DNA of 54,276 bases from Acidobacteriota bacterium (lineage in GTDB: Bacteria; Acidobacteriota; Terriglobia; Bryobacterales; Bryobacteraceae). Shown here piece by piece: positions 1-8,451 of the stretch. Below the pieces are notes generated by a model. That model was not told where the DNA came from. It saw only the letters and a program-made list of their open reading frames with translations, and did no database searches. Made by a program: the position numbers and the translations under genes. The stretch is taken from assembly GCA_018268835.1 (NCBI GenBank), contig JAFDVU010000027.1, positions 1 to 54,276 of the forward strand, given 5' to 3'. Numbering within the stretch: the stretch's first letter is position 1; every line of letters starts with the position of its first letter.

Positions 1-339
1 GAGATCCTCGTGCCGGCGGCGACGCACAGCGCCACGTACGAGGTCCGGCAGAAGGACGCGCTCGATTGGCCGCTGGCCACCGCGAGCGTGGTCCTGACCA
101 TGAAGGGGACGGCCGTGGGCAGCGCCCGGGTGGTGATGGGCCACGTCGCACCCAAACCGTGGGAATCGGCCGATGCCGCCAAAGCGATCGCCGGCAAGAC
201 GGTGACCGCCGACCTGGCGGAAGCGGCCGGCAAAGCCGCCGTGGCGGACGCGCATCCGCTCAGCCAGAACGCCTACAAGGTGACCCTGGCGCGGGTGGCG
301 GTGAAGCGCGCGCTGCTCGAAGCGGCGAAGAGGGCATAA
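1..339 (+). CDS. FAD-binding subunit of molybdopterin dehydrogenase (xanthine/CO dehydrogenase type), C-terminal fragment
   Basis: The 5' end lies outside the window; the reading frame is open from base 1 to TAA at 337-339. The 112 visible residues match the C-terminal domain of the medium (FAD) subunit of xanthine/CO-dehydrogenase-type enzymes: a beta strand with ASVVLTMKG, then a segment with VVMGHVAPKPW, then helices ending in VTLARVAVKRALLEA. In the family this subunit passes electrons from the molybdenum and 2Fe-2S subunits to FAD and onward. An internal GTG at position 10 could be mistaken for a start, but the homology continues upstream of it. The other subunits would be expected upstream, outside the window. 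The next small gene starts 2 bases after the stop. Family assignment is fairly secure; the substrate cannot be told. Confidence 0.75.
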   Translation, partial: EILVPAATHSATYEVRQKDALDWPLATASVVLTMKGTAVGSARVVMGHVAPKPWESADAAKAIAGKTVTADLAEAAGKAAVADAHPLSQNAYKVTLARVAVKRALLEAAKRA

Positions 340-341
340 CC

Positions 342-563
342 ATGCCAGCCGAACGTCCCGGCCTGACCAAGGTCAGCATGAACCGCTGCGAGAAACTGCG
401 CTGGAAAGGTCTGTTCATCGAAGCCGAGTGGGACCCTTCGGTCCAGCACTCCAATGAACGGGGCTTCTGGTGCCAGCACACCTGGAACTGTCTCGGACCC
501 GACGGAAAGCTGGTCGACGAGTTCGAGTGCAGTCCGGGCCGCGACTGCTACGTCCAACTGTAG
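342..563 (+). CDS. Small cysteine-containing hypothetical protein (73 aa)
   Basis: A 73-residue protein of unknown function. The ATG at 342 is preceded by AGAGGG (329-334) inside the end of the dehydrogenase gene, so the two genes are probably co-transcribed and coupled. The frame is open far upstream, but the strong ribosome site and the overlap with a recognised gene favour this short start. It has five cysteines, several aromatic residues (WKGLF, GFWCQHTW) and a C-terminal GRDCYVQL. There is no signal peptide or membrane segment. The cysteine spacing is not a standard zinc ribbon. A stable hairpin follows the stop by about 15 bases, which supports this as the last gene of the transcript. 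No function can be assigned. Confidence 0.55.
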   Translation: MPAERPGLTKVSMNRCEKLRWKGLFIEAEWDPSVQHSNERGFWCQHTWNCLGPDGKLVDEFECSPGRDCYVQL

Positions 564-578
564 AACCCGAACCATGCA

Positions 579-609
579 AAAAGGGCAGGCGCGCCGCGCC
601 TGCCCTTTT
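579..609. terminator. Bidirectional rho-independent terminator
   Basis: A near-perfect inverted repeat: arms 579-593 and 595-609 (AAAAGGGCAGGCGCG and its complement), GC-rich in the middle and ending in A4 on one side and T4 on the other. It sits between the plus-strand small gene (stop 563) and the minus-strand gene ending at 636, so it can end transcription from both sides. Confidence 0.8.
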
Positions 610-635
610 CGATCGTTGGATGACGGTTGGGGTTC

Positions 636-995
636 TCAGATTCCGAAATTGCGCCAGTTGGCGCGCTGCTGTTGAACCGCGGGAGAAGTGGGGGAGGGAC
701 GGCGTCCGCTGCGCTTTTCGGCGCGCGCCGCTTCAGCCTGAAGGCGCGCCGCGGTGTGCTCGCGCAGGTCCTGGTCGGTGAGTTCGTGGCTGCCGTCGAA
801 GTTCTTTTCGATGTCCGCAGCGAGTTTGCTGGCGGAAAGGGTGGGGCCGTCCTGGAGGGCGACGTGGTGCCTGAGAAACAGGGATACGTCCACGCTGACC
901 AGGCAGCGTTTGGCGGGATGCCCCTTTTCCACCACGTCAAAACGGTAGATCCGGGCATTCTGCTGCTGATCGAACCCCATGTAGCGGATGTCCAT
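636..995 (-). CDS. Hypothetical protein (119 aa)
   Basis: A 119-residue cytoplasmic protein of unknown function. The start is well supported: AAGGAGG lies just upstream of the ATG at 995. The N-terminal half looks folded, with alternating hydrophobic strands (ARIYRFDVVEKG, CLVSVDVSLFLRHHVALQDGP), followed by a helical part (KLAADIEKNF) and a basic, proline-containing, probably disordered tail. No motif of a known family is recognised. It is the last of three small minus-strand genes (RRM protein, 65-aa protein, this one) and is followed by the bidirectional hairpin at 579-609. The order suggests one transcript, but a hairpin at 1271-1301 could separate the first gene from the other two. Confidence 0.7.
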   Translation of the reverse strand: MDIRYMGFDQQQNARIYRFDVVEKGHPAKRCLVSVDVSLFLRHHVALQDGPTLSASKLAADIEKNFDGSHELTDQDLREHTAARLQAEAARAEKRSGRRPSPTSPAVQQQRANWRNFGI

Positions 996-1051
996 AGAGA
1001 ATCCTCCTTGGATCCCCGTCCGAGATGGCGGGCCGGCCGCCGTAGTCCAGG

Positions 1052-1249
1052 TTACTCGGAGGTGAGAGGCTGCCCGCCGTCGGGACTGTCCGGCCCGGCG
1101 GATTCGGCCATTTCTTCCAGTTCGTTTTCAGGGGAAGCCAGCGGCTGCTCGCTGAGAGGCACCCGGATCTTGGCTCTGCGCCGGGCCTCTTTCTCCCGCT
1201 GTCTTTCCTGCCGCATCATTTCCTTCTGCCGCTTCTTAAATGTGTCCAT
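1052..1249 (-). CDS. Small basic/acidic coiled-coil-like hypothetical protein (65 aa)
   Basis: A 65-residue protein. The first 30 residues are strongly basic and helical (KKRQKEMMRQERQREKEARR), and the C-terminal half is acidic and low in complexity. This charge-segregated pattern resembles small acidobacterial proteins of unknown function that may bind nucleic acid or ribosomes; that role is inference. Starts at ATG 1249. It lies between an RRM RNA-binding protein gene upstream and the 119-aa gene downstream on the same strand. No catalytic residues, signal peptide or membrane segment are visible. Confidence 0.55.
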   Translation of the reverse strand: MDTFKKRQKEMMRQERQREKEARRRAKIRVPLSEQPLASPENELEEMAESAGPDSPDGGQPLTSE

Positions 1250-1270
1250 AATGATTTGCTGCGTACAAAC

Positions 1271-1301
1271 GCGGGCGGCGGACCTTCAACCCGCCGCCCG
1301 C
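1271..1301 (-). terminator. Hairpin after the RRM gene, possible terminator or attenuator
   Basis: Eleven-base GC-only arms (1271-1281 and 1291-1301) with a 9-base loop, just past the stop of the minus-strand RRM gene. No T-run follows on the minus strand, so it may stabilise a 3' end or act as a weak or rho-dependent terminator rather than a strong intrinsic one. Confidence 0.45.
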
Positions 1302-1313
1302 GCCGGAGTTAGG

Positions 1314-1631
1314 TTACCAGCGCGGCTCGCGGCGCGGACGTCCGCCGCCGCCGCCGAATCCGCGGCCACCGCCGCCGCCGGAACTGGTCTTGGGCCGGGC
1401 CTCGTTGACCACCATCGCGCGGCCATTGAGTTCCTTGCCATTCAACCCGGCGATCGCCTGATCGGCGCTGCCGGCATCGCTCATTTCCACGAACGCAAAG
1501 CCGCGCGAACGGCCGGTGTCGCGATCCGTCACCATGTTCACGCGGTCCACGGAGCCAAAGCGCTCAAACATCGAACGCAATTCGGAGTCAGTCGCGGCAA
1601 AATCCAAATTGCCAACGAATATATTCTTCAT
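1314..1631 (-). CDS. RRM-type glycine-rich RNA-binding protein
   Basis: A 105-residue protein with one RNA recognition motif and a glycine/arginine-rich tail. RNP2 is IFVGNL (residues 4-9) and RNP1 is RGFAFVEM (43-50), with the aromatic residues needed for single-stranded RNA stacking. The fold ends near residue 80, followed by a low-complexity GGGGG/GRGFGGG segment and a basic end. The family in bacteria (cyanobacterial Rbp and related proteins) is often cold-induced and acts on RNA. I chose the ATG at 1631 because the RRM begins immediately after it; an upstream in-frame ATG at 1703 would add 24 non-conserved residues. The region upstream is non-coding for about 300 bases, room for a cold-shock-like leader, though none is recognised. 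Confidence 0.9.
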   Translation of the reverse strand: MKNIFVGNLDFAATDSELRSMFERFGSVDRVNMVTDRDTGRSRGFAFVEMSDAGSADQAIAGLNGKELNGRAMVVNEARPKTSSGGGGGRGFGGGGGRPRREPRW

Positions 1632-1798
1632 CTCTGTCGATTCCTCTGATTCAGTCTGTCTTTCAATCGTGCGGGCTCGAAGCGGCAGATCGGAATCGGC
1701 CAAGTTCAGGCGGGACTTTCAAAAGGCAGTCCTACTTTAGCACATCCGGTGGTCCCATGCCCGGCATGCGCCGGCGCTTCCGGTGCTTCACAGATGTC

Positions 1799-1836
1799 GG
1801 GAGCCACAGCGCTCGCTCCCGGTTGCGGCTCCGTAA
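1799..1836. repeat. REP-like palindromic dispersed repeat, copy A (degenerate)
   Basis: Contains CGCTCCC followed by GGTTGCGGCTCCGTAA (1814-1836), with GGGAGC (1799-1804) pairing with GCTCCC (1815-1820). It matches the element at 35370-35396 except for loss of a TTAC tetranucleotide and one substitution. Both copies are intergenic. From memory, related GGGAGCG/CGCGACCG palindromes are abundant in Solibacter-type genomes. Confidence 0.55.
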
Positions 1837-1921
1837 GTTCTTGAATCCCATAGGCTCCATGCGCGGGTGCGCCGGGTGGAGGGATGCGCCGCGGAAGCAA
1901 TCCGCCTGTAACACACCTGGG

Positions 1922-1927
1922 GGATAA
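1922..1927 (+). promoter_or_regulatory. Candidate -10 box immediately upstream of receptor start
   Basis: GATAAT ends 7 bases before the ATG at 1935, so the transcript could begin at or next to the start codon (leaderless mRNA). No convincing -35 box is seen at the usual distance, and no Shine-Dalgarno sequence precedes the ATG. Confidence 0.35.
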
Positions 1928-1934
1928 TAGCCCA

Positions 1935-4900
1935 ATGCGCAGAGTCCTGCTTCTGCTGTCTGTTTGGGCCCCCCTGTTGGCCCAGGTTGCACCCACCGGT
2001 TCCCTGGTGGGGGAGGTGCGGGACGCGTCGGGCGCCATCGTTTCCGATGCGCAGGCGACCGCCATCAACATCGGCACCCGCGCCTCCAGGACCACCCGCA
2101 CCGGCGCGAATGGACGATTCGAGTTCACGCTGCTGCCGGTGGGCACCTACGAACTCGAGATTTCCGCTGCCGGTTTCGCGCGCTACCAGCAGGCCGGCAT
2201 CCGCGTGGACGTGGGCACGGCGCCGGGCGTGAACGTACGTCTGGAGGTCAACTCGGCCAATGCGGCGGTCACGGTGACAGCCGACGCCGCCATGGTGACC
2301 ACCGAGTCGGGCACGCTCGGGCAGGTGGTCCACCAGCGCTACATCCAGGACCTGCCGCTCAACGGGCGCAACGCAGCGACTTTGGTGTTCATGGTGCCCG
2401 GCACGGTGAACGGAGTCGGCACCACGACCGCGGGCTACGCCAATACCGACGAGACCATCGCGGTCTCGGTCAACGGGGCGCGCGGCAACGAGGTCAACTT
2501 CAAACTCGACGGCGCCACCCACATGGACAACGTGACCAATCTCAACGCGGTGTACCCGAGTCCCGACGCCATCGCCGAATTCAGCGTGCAGACCAGCAAT
2601 TTCAGCGCACAGTACGGCAGCGCGTCCGGCGCGGTGGTGAGCATGGTCACGCGCTCCGGCACAAACGCGCTACACGGCAGCGTGTTCGACTACCTGCGCA
2701 ACGACACGCTCAACGCGCGCAACTTCTTCGCCACGCGCCGCGGCACGCTCAAGCGCAATCAATACGGCGGCACGATCGGCGGACCGGTCCTGAAAAACCG
2801 CCTATTCTACTTCGGCAGCTACCAGGGGACGCCGATCCGGCAGACCACGTACAACAACGTCGCCTTCGTGCCGGACAAGCAACGCAGCGGGGACTTCACG
2901 AGCCAGTCCAAGAACATCCTCGATCCGGCGAACAACAACGTACCGTTTCCGAACAAAACCATCCCGGCGAACCGCATCCTGCCTATCGCCAACGCGATTC
3001 TCGCCAAAGTCCCCGGCGCCGGGACCAGTGGCGGCACCCTGATCTACGGCCGCCCCGCCAGTTCCGATCGCTTCCAGACGCTGGGCAAAGCCGACTACAA
3101 CTCGACCCACCACATGCTCTCCGGCAGTTACTTCTACAACCGCTACAGCGATCCCGGATGGGACGGCGGCGGCACGCTGCTCACGGCGCAGATCGGTCAG
3201 AGGCAGACCACCAAGAGCGGAAAATTCCAGGACGTCTACACGGTCCGTCCCAACCTGCTCAACACGCTGGTGGTGTCCGCGCTGCGGCTGGCGTCTTACA
3301 ACACGCGCACATCGCTCTTCAACATCACGGACTTCGGTCCGGTGAAGATCACGCTGCCGCCGCGCGAGTTCACCGAACTCGAACTCTCCGTGACCGGATC
3401 CGGCGGATGGGGCAGCGTCTCCAACTCGCCGCCGGGCGACTGGATCCGCGACACGGTGGAAGTTTCCGACAGCATCAGTTACACCCGCGGGCGCCACACG
3501 CTGGTTGCGGGCGTGGAGTTGATGCCGTTCACGCGCTTCGATTCGACCACGAACTACCAGCAGAGCGGTAATTTTGCGTTCTCCGGGCAGATCACCAACG
3601 TGGGGATCGCGGACCTGCTGCTCGGCAGGGTATCCACCTTCACGCAGAGCGCGGGCAAGTACAAGCGCACGCGCGGCAAGGAGATCAGCGCGTTCGTGGA
3701 CGAGAAGTTCCGCGCAGCGTCCAGCCTGGTGATCAACCTTGGGGTGCGCTGGGATCCCTATCTGCCGTACCACGACAGCCTCGGGCAGGTGACCGGCTAC
3801 CAGCCCGGCTATCACTCGCAACGATTCCCCAACGCGCCCGCGGGCATGATCTTCGCCGGCGATCCCGGCTATCCCGACGGTGGGATGTACAACGACTGGA
3901 ACAACCTGGCGCCGCGCTTCGGTTTCGCCTGGAATCCGGTGCGGACGGGACATGCCGTGACCGTGCGCGGCGGGTACGGGCTGTTCTTCGTGCGCCCGTT
4001 TCCGCGGCTCTACAACAACTTCGTGCAGAACGCACCCTTCAGCCCGAGCGCGACATTGTTCGGTGTTGACATTATGGACCCGTACGGCTCGGCGGGCGTG
4101 AAGAACCCCTTCCCGCCGTTCGCGCCGGTGCCGCTGGGTCCGGACACGACGTTTGTAACTCCGACCGGCCTGACTTACTTCAAGGAAAACTGGGGCGTGG
4201 GTTATTCGCAGGCGTGGAATCTTACCATTGAACGGCAGATGACCAACGACCTTTTGCTTCGCGCGGCCTATGTGGGCAACAAGGGGACGCACTTACAGAC
4301 CTTCCGCGAACGCAACGCGGCAGTGTACGGTCCGGGCGCGACGCTTGCAAACACGAATCAGCGGCGTCCGCTGGCGCCGGATTTCGCGTCCGTGACGGAA
4401 ATGGTCTCCGACGGCAACTCGCACTATCATGCGCTCCAGGTCTCGGCGGAGAAGCGCTTCAGCCGCGGCTTCTCCGTGCTGGCGTACTACACGTTTTCGA
4501 AATCGATCGACGACGAGAGCATCAACGCACAGTTCACCCTTGCCAACCCGAACCCGTACGATCCCCGCTTCAATCGCGGACTAAGCGACTTCGACGTACC
4601 CCACGATTTCCGGATCACCGGCATTTACGACCTGCCGCGGTTCGGTTCGCACAGCCGCCTCTTGCGTGGCGTCCTCGGCGGGTGGACCGTGACCGAGATC
4701 CTGGACTGGCGGAGCGGGCTGCCGTTCAGCCTTTCCTCGGGGCGCGACAACTCCTTCAGCGGGATCGGACTCGACCGCGCCGACCTGCTGGGCAACCCGG
4801 CGCTGCCGGGCAACCGCCCGCGCGCCGACGTGATCCGCCACTACTTCGACCAGACCCTGGTTACAGCCAACGCGATCGGGACCTTTGGCGACGCGCCGCG

Positions 4901-5129
4901 GAATTTCCTGCGTGGACTGCGCTTCTTCAACCTGGATTCCGGCGTTCACAAGCAATTCCCGGTCACCGAGCGGTTGCTCGCCCAGGTGCGCGCTGAGTTC
5001 TTCAATACGCTGAACAACGTGAATCTGAATAATCCCGGAACGAACCAGAACTCGCCGGCGAGTTTCGGCATCATCACGGGCGCCGCCGCGCCGCGCATCG
5101 CGCAAGTCAGCCTCAGGCTCCAGTTCTGA
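1935..5129 (+). CDS. TonB-dependent receptor-like outer membrane protein (Oar-like, carboxypeptidase-regulatory domain)
   Basis: A 1064-residue outer-membrane beta-barrel protein of the kind expanded in Acidobacteria. The signal peptide is MRRVLLLLSVWAPLLAQ. It is followed by a carboxypeptidase-regulatory-like Ig fold (about residues 20-105, GSLVGEVRDASGAIVSDAQ to YELEISAAGF), a plug-like region (QDLPLNGRNAATLVF) and a long barrel with repeated aromatic-ended strands. It ends in SLRLQF; the terminal Phe is the usual barrel-insertion signal. The family imports large substrates such as oligosaccharides with TonB energy; the substrate here is unknown. I chose ATG 1935 over the in-frame ATG 1884 because it begins the signal peptide. 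A glycoside-hydrolase-like gene follows after 34 bases on the same strand, which suggests a saccharide substrate (inference). Confidence 0.9.
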   Translation: MRRVLLLLSVWAPLLAQVAPTGSLVGEVRDASGAIVSDAQATAINIGTRASRTTRTGANGRFEFTLLPVGTYELEISAAGFARYQQAGIRVDVGTAPGVNVRLEVNSANAAVTVTADAAMVTTESGTLGQVVHQRYIQDLPLNGRNAATLVFMVPGTVNGVGTTTAGYANTDETIAVSVNGARGNEVNFKLDGATHMDNVTNLNAVYPSPDAIAEFSVQTSNFSAQYGSASGAVVSMVTRSGTNALHGSVFDYLRNDTLNARNFFATRRGTLKRNQYGGTIGGPVLKNRLFYFGSYQGTPIRQTTYNNVAFVPDKQRSGDFTSQSKNILDPANNNVPFPNKTIPANRILPIANAILAKVPGAGTSGGTLIYGRPASSDRFQTLGKADYNSTHHMLSGSYFYNRYSDPGWDGGGTLLTAQIGQRQTTKSGKFQDVYTVRPNLLNTLVVSALRLASYNTRTSLFNITDFGPVKITLPPREFTELELSVTGSGGWGSVSNSPPGDWIRDTVEVSDSISYTRGRHTLVAGVELMPFTRFDSTTNYQQSGNFAFSGQITNVGIADLLLGRVSTFTQSAGKYKRTRGKEISAFVDEKFRAASSLVINLGVRWDPYLPYHDSLGQVTGYQPGYHSQRFPNAPAGMIFAGDPGYPDGGMYNDWNNLAPRFGFAWNPVRTGHAVTVRGGYGLFFVRPFPRLYNNFVQNAPFSPSATLFGVDIMDPYGSAGVKNPFPPFAPVPLGPDTTFVTPTGLTYFKENWGVGYSQAWNLTIERQMTNDLLLRAAYVGNKGTHLQTFRERNAAVYGPGATLANTNQRRPLAPDFASVTEMVSDGNSHYHALQVSAEKRFSRGFSVLAYYTFSKSIDDESINAQFTLANPNPYDPRFNRGLSDFDVPHDFRITGIYDLPRFGSHSRLLRGVLGGWTVTEILDWRSGLPFSLSSGRDNSFSGIGLDRADLLGNPALPGNRPRADVIRHYFDQTLVTANAIGTFGDAPRNFLRGLRFFNLDSGVHKQFPVTERLLAQVRAEFFNTLNNVNLNNPGTNQNSPASFGIITGAAAPRIAQVSLRLQF

Positions 5130-5163
5130 CGGGTGAGAGACGCCCGGTCTAAACTGGAAAGGT

Positions 5164-6921
5164 ATGGTGCGCATTGCCGTACTGGCAATCTTCCCGCTTC
5201 TGGCGCTTCGCGCGCAGACGCCCTGCGACCAGACGCCGGCCTACTCGACCTGCGACCTGGTATTTCCGCTCAGCGACAAGGCCGCGACGGCGCACCCGGA
5301 GCCGTACAAATCGGTCGAACTGCGCGCGGAGTTCCGATCCCCGCGCCATCGCACCCTGGCCATCCCCGGATTCTGGGACGGCGGGCGCCGCATGGTGATC
5401 CGTTTTTCGCCGACCGAAGCCGGACAGTGGGATTATCGCCTGACCAGCAACGTTCCCGAGTTCGACGGCAAGACCGGGAGCCTGACCGCGGCGGCGTCGA
5501 GCGCGCCCGGTTTTATCCGAGCGGCCAACGTCCACCACTGGGCCTGGACCGAAAAGGACTCCGCCGGGCTCGACCGGGGCCACCTGTGGATGGGCGTAAC
5601 CGAGTTGCGCTTCGGCTGGATGGACGAGGCCGCGTTCCGGGCCATGGCCGACGCGCGCGCGGCGGAGAAGTTCAATCACCTGCGCGGCTGGCTTACCAAC
5701 GGCGCCGACGGCCTCTACAGCGGGCCGGATTCGCCCAACCTAGAGCAATTCCGCCGCCTCGATGAGCGCGTCCGCTATCTCAACTCCAAGGGCATCGTCG
5801 CCGACCTGATCCTGGCCGCCGGCAATAATACCATCACGCGGCTCTTTCCTTCCTGGGAACAGAGGCGGCGCTTCGTGCGCTATGTGGTGGCGCGCTACGG
5901 CCCCATGAACGTCACCTGGCAGGGCCTGGAATATTTCGAGGACGACGTGGACGCGCGCGCACTGCTCAAGGAACTGGGCGGGCTGCTCAAGGAGTTCGAC
6001 GGCTACCAGCATCCGCGCACCACCGGGTCCAGGGTGACCTCGACGCCGCTGCTCGACGACGGCTGGGAGGATTTCGCGACGCACGGTTCTTCCGACGATC
6101 AGGTGGACTCCATCGAGCACCAGGTGTTCGGCGTCCCCTTCGTCAATACCAACGTCGCCGACACCGGCGATGCCGCAGCCTTCCGCCGGCGGCTGTGGAA
6201 CGCGACCATGGACGGGCAGTATGTCACTTACTCCGGCAACGGCGCCAATGCCAAAGCCATGACCGTGTGGCATGACTTCTTCGACGACACCCGCTTTTGG
6301 GAGCTCGAACCTTACTTCGACGTGGACGGCGGACGGGCGCTTGCGCTCGAGGACGTGGAGTATGTGGTCTACATCGAGAAACCCGGTCCGCTGGAGTTGC
6401 TCGTGGAAAAGCACGGGTACGATATCTACTGGGTCGATCCGGCGACGGGCGAAGTTACGAAGGGCAAGTTCAAGGGCGATCATTTCACCGGCGAGCCTCC
6501 CAACCGCGCGCACGATTGGGTCCTGCACGTGGTGCGGGAAGGGCGGCTGGAGAGCATGAACAAGAGTTACTTTTTCTCCTCGCGGGATATCGCGCTGCAG
6601 GAGATCGAGTCCAACAGCCCCAAGGTGCCATTCACGCTGGTCCAGCCGAGCGAGGATATCCACGTGCGCGTGTCGCCGCCGTTCGCGGCGAAGTTGACGC
6701 GGGAGACGCGCGCCACGCGCTCGATGATGTACCTGTGGACCGGCGAGGTCGCCGCCGACGGGCAGGGTTTCCGCGTGCTCGCCAGCGGAGAGAAGGGGAT
6801 CATGCGGCCGCTCGCCGGCGTGGCGAAAAAGTATCCCGCGACGATGCACCTCCGGTTGTACGGGATGAACGCCAACGGAAAGGTGTACGCGATCGACCGC
6901 GCGTTCAGCCTGTTGCCGTGA
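5164..6921 (+). CDS. Secreted glycoside hydrolase-like protein (DUF5060 / DUF4038-type)
   Basis: A 585-residue exported protein. After the signal peptide (residues 1-18, ending LRAQ) comes a beta-sandwich with the DUF5060 pattern (VELRAEFRSP, PGFWDGGRRMVIRFSPTEAGQWDYRL). A TIM-barrel region of the DUF4038/endoglycosidase kind follows (GHLWMGVTELRFGW, KFNHLRGWLTN, LNSKGIVADLILA, RYVVARYGPMNVTWQGLEYFEDD). The C-terminal part (about 400-585) is beta-rich and may be a Put-collagen-like or carbohydrate-binding module. Related proteins cleave plant polysaccharides; the acidic catalytic pair cannot be named with confidence, although E in QGLEYFEDD is a candidate. The gene directly follows the receptor and overlaps tsaB by 4 bases, so all three may be co-transcribed. 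Confidence 0.7.
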   Translation: MVRIAVLAIFPLLALRAQTPCDQTPAYSTCDLVFPLSDKAATAHPEPYKSVELRAEFRSPRHRTLAIPGFWDGGRRMVIRFSPTEAGQWDYRLTSNVPEFDGKTGSLTAAASSAPGFIRAANVHHWAWTEKDSAGLDRGHLWMGVTELRFGWMDEAAFRAMADARAAEKFNHLRGWLTNGADGLYSGPDSPNLEQFRRLDERVRYLNSKGIVADLILAAGNNTITRLFPSWEQRRRFVRYVVARYGPMNVTWQGLEYFEDDVDARALLKELGGLLKEFDGYQHPRTTGSRVTSTPLLDDGWEDFATHGSSDDQVDSIEHQVFGVPFVNTNVADTGDAAAFRRRLWNATMDGQYVTYSGNGANAKAMTVWHDFFDDTRFWELEPYFDVDGGRALALEDVEYVVYIEKPGPLELLVEKHGYDIYWVDPATGEVTKGKFKGDHFTGEPPNRAHDWVLHVVREGRLESMNKSYFFSSRDIALQEIESNSPKVPFTLVQPSEDIHVRVSPPFAAKLTRETRATRSMMYLWTGEVAADGQGFRVLASGEKGIMRPLAGVAKKYPATMHLRLYGMNANGKVYAIDRAFSLLP

Positions 6922-7556
6922 CCCCGCTGATCCTGGCGGTAGACACGACGGGCGAGCACGGCAGCGTGGCGCTGCTGCGCGGCGGCGGGGTGATCGAGGA
7001 GGCCGGATTGCACTCGCCCTCCGGCTTCTCGACGATTCTCTACGGCGAACTGGAACGTCTCCTGGCGCGGCACGGGGTGAAGGCGGCGGACGTGGACTGC
7101 TTCGCCGCCGCGTCGGGACCGGGATCCTTCACCGGAGTGCGGGTGGGGCTGGCGTGTGTGAAGGGTCTGGCCGAGGCGACGGGGCGGCGGGCGGTGGCGG
7201 TATCCAACCTGGAGGCGCTGGCGCGCTGCGGAACGGCGCGGCTGCGCGGGGCGGTGATCGACGCTCGGCGCGGCGAGGTTTACGGCGCGGTTTACGATGG
7301 CGAGGGGCGGGTGGTGTCGCCGGAAGTGGTGGCGCCGCTGGCGGCGTGGCTCGAATCGCTGCCGGAGGGCGTCGAGGAGTTTGTCTCGGCGATGGAGTTG
7401 CCGGGGCGGCGGGTGACTCCGGCGCCGAGAGCGCTCGCCGGAGTCATCGCCTGGATTGCCGCGGGGCGCCTGGCGCGCGGCGAGGCGTTGGATCCGGCCG
7501 CGCTGGATGCCAATTACGTGCGGCGGTCCGACGCCGAGTTGTTCTGGAAAGAGTAA
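6918..7556 (+). CDS. tsaB: tRNA threonylcarbamoyladenosine biosynthesis protein TsaB
   Basis: A 212-residue cytoplasmic protein of the ASKHA fold. TsaB partners TsaD and TsaE in making the t6A37 modification on tRNAs that read ANN codons. Diagnostic features are ILAVDTTGEHGSVALLRGG at the N-terminus and the family signature ASGPGSFTGVRVGLACVKGL near residues 70-90, followed by VIDARRGEVYGAVYD. It starts at GTG 6918, sharing a GTGA overlap with the stop of the glycoside hydrolase; homology begins within the first residues, so no upstream start is needed. The length is normal for the family. Coupling of a core tRNA gene to a glycanase is odd and may be chance gene order. Confidence 0.93.
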   Translation: MTPLILAVDTTGEHGSVALLRGGGVIEEAGLHSPSGFSTILYGELERLLARHGVKAADVDCFAAASGPGSFTGVRVGLACVKGLAEATGRRAVAVSNLEALARCGTARLRGAVIDARRGEVYGAVYDGEGRVVSPEVVAPLAAWLESLPEGVEEFVSAMELPGRRVTPAPRALAGVIAWIAAGRLARGEALDPAALDANYVRRSDAELFWKE

Positions 7557-7671
7557 GACCGGCCGGAAGTCGCCGAATAGGGCACCGGCCTCGCGCGAGT
7601 TGCGCAACATTCGGCAACGAAGATGCCGCACGCCGCGTCGATGAAGGCAGAGGTCAAGCCGGCGCCGGTCT

Positions 7672-8439
7672 ATGTCCGTAAACAGACTCCTGTTCTATTT
7701 CTGGATTCCCGCGGTGGTCCTGTTGGCGGGACCGCAGCCCTGGAAGGACAAGGCAATTGCGGATTGGACCGGCGAGGACACCCAACTGGTTCTCACCGAT
7801 TCTCCCTGGAGCAAGAGCGTGCAACCGACCCTCGATGGGTCCGCGAGCAGTGGTCGGCGCCCATCGCGGGGACTGGGGCACGGCGGGGGCATCAACCTGG
7901 GCGGGATCGGAATCGGACTGCCCGGGATTGGCGGGATGGGACGGCGCGGCGGCGGTTATCCGGGCGGCGGATACCCCGGCGGGGGCTATCCGGGCGGCCC
8001 ATCCGGCGACGGCAACGGCGGCGGTCCCCCCGATAGCGGACAGGCTCCGGTGCTGCACCTCCGCTGGGAGAGCGCCCTCCCGGTGCGCGCGGCGGAATTG
8101 AAGGCGCGCGAGGACGCGCCCACTCTGGACGAGAACCACTACGCCATCGCGGTCTATGGCGTCCCGGGGCGATTCCTGCCGGACACGCCGGAGCGGGCGG
8201 CCAAGGAACTCAAGAAACTGGCGGCGATCAAACGGGACGGCAAGCCGGACCTCAAGCCGTCCAGCGTGGAGGTGATTCCAAGGAACGACGGTACGGTGGT
8301 GGTCTACCTTTTCCCCCGCACCAGGGAGATCACGCGCCGCGACAAGCGCGTCGCTTTCGACGCCGAGATCGGCCGGCTGCGATTCTCGCAATCGTTCTTC
8401 ATCGACGATATGGTTTTTCAGGGCAAAATGGAACTTTGA
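7672..8439 (+). CDS. Exported hypothetical protein with GGGYP repeats (255 aa)
   Basis: A 255-residue protein with an N-terminal hydrophobic segment (RLLFYFWIPAVVLLAGP) that is a probable signal peptide or anchor. A conserved-looking stretch follows (WKDKAIADWTGEDTQLVLTDSPW), then a Gly-rich spacer (residues about 62-120) with a tandem GGGYP repeat. The C-terminal domain has mixed alpha/beta pattern (HYAIAVYGVPGRFLP, VEVIPRNDGTVVVYLFPR, IGRLRFSQSFFIDDMVFQGKMEL). I recognise this as a type common in Solibacter-like genomes but know no function. No ribosome site is obvious before ATG 7672. The 115 bases upstream hold no gene. The SGNH hydrolase follows on the same strand after 41 bases. Confidence 0.65.
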   Translation: MSVNRLLFYFWIPAVVLLAGPQPWKDKAIADWTGEDTQLVLTDSPWSKSVQPTLDGSASSGRRPSRGLGHGGGINLGGIGIGLPGIGGMGRRGGGYPGGGYPGGGYPGGPSGDGNGGGPPDSGQAPVLHLRWESALPVRAAELKAREDAPTLDENHYAIAVYGVPGRFLPDTPERAAKELKKLAAIKRDGKPDLKPSSVEVIPRNDGTVVVYLFPRTREITRRDKRVAFDAEIGRLRFSQSFFIDDMVFQGKMEL

Positions 8440-8451
8440 TTCTTACGCGTG

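Larger units (their letters stand above)
1632..1934. other. Divergent intergenic region between RRM gene and receptor gene
   Basis: About 300 bases without a credible gene. It must hold the promoters of two divergent genes. It contains the palindromic repeat at 1799-1836 and a GATAAT box (1922-1927) close to the receptor start. The open frames crossing it on the minus strand run into the receptor gene in antisense and look like GC-driven shadows. Confidence 0.6.

Noticed and set aside
2802..4292. A 496-codon minus-strand frame within the first receptor gene
   Set aside because: Arg/Val/His-rich composition, no recognisable motif; the plus strand encodes a clear outer-membrane barrel.
7968..8017. 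GGCGG-rich tandem units as a DNA repeat element
   Set aside because: They encode the GGGYP repeats of the Gly-rich protein in frame and are explained by the protein.
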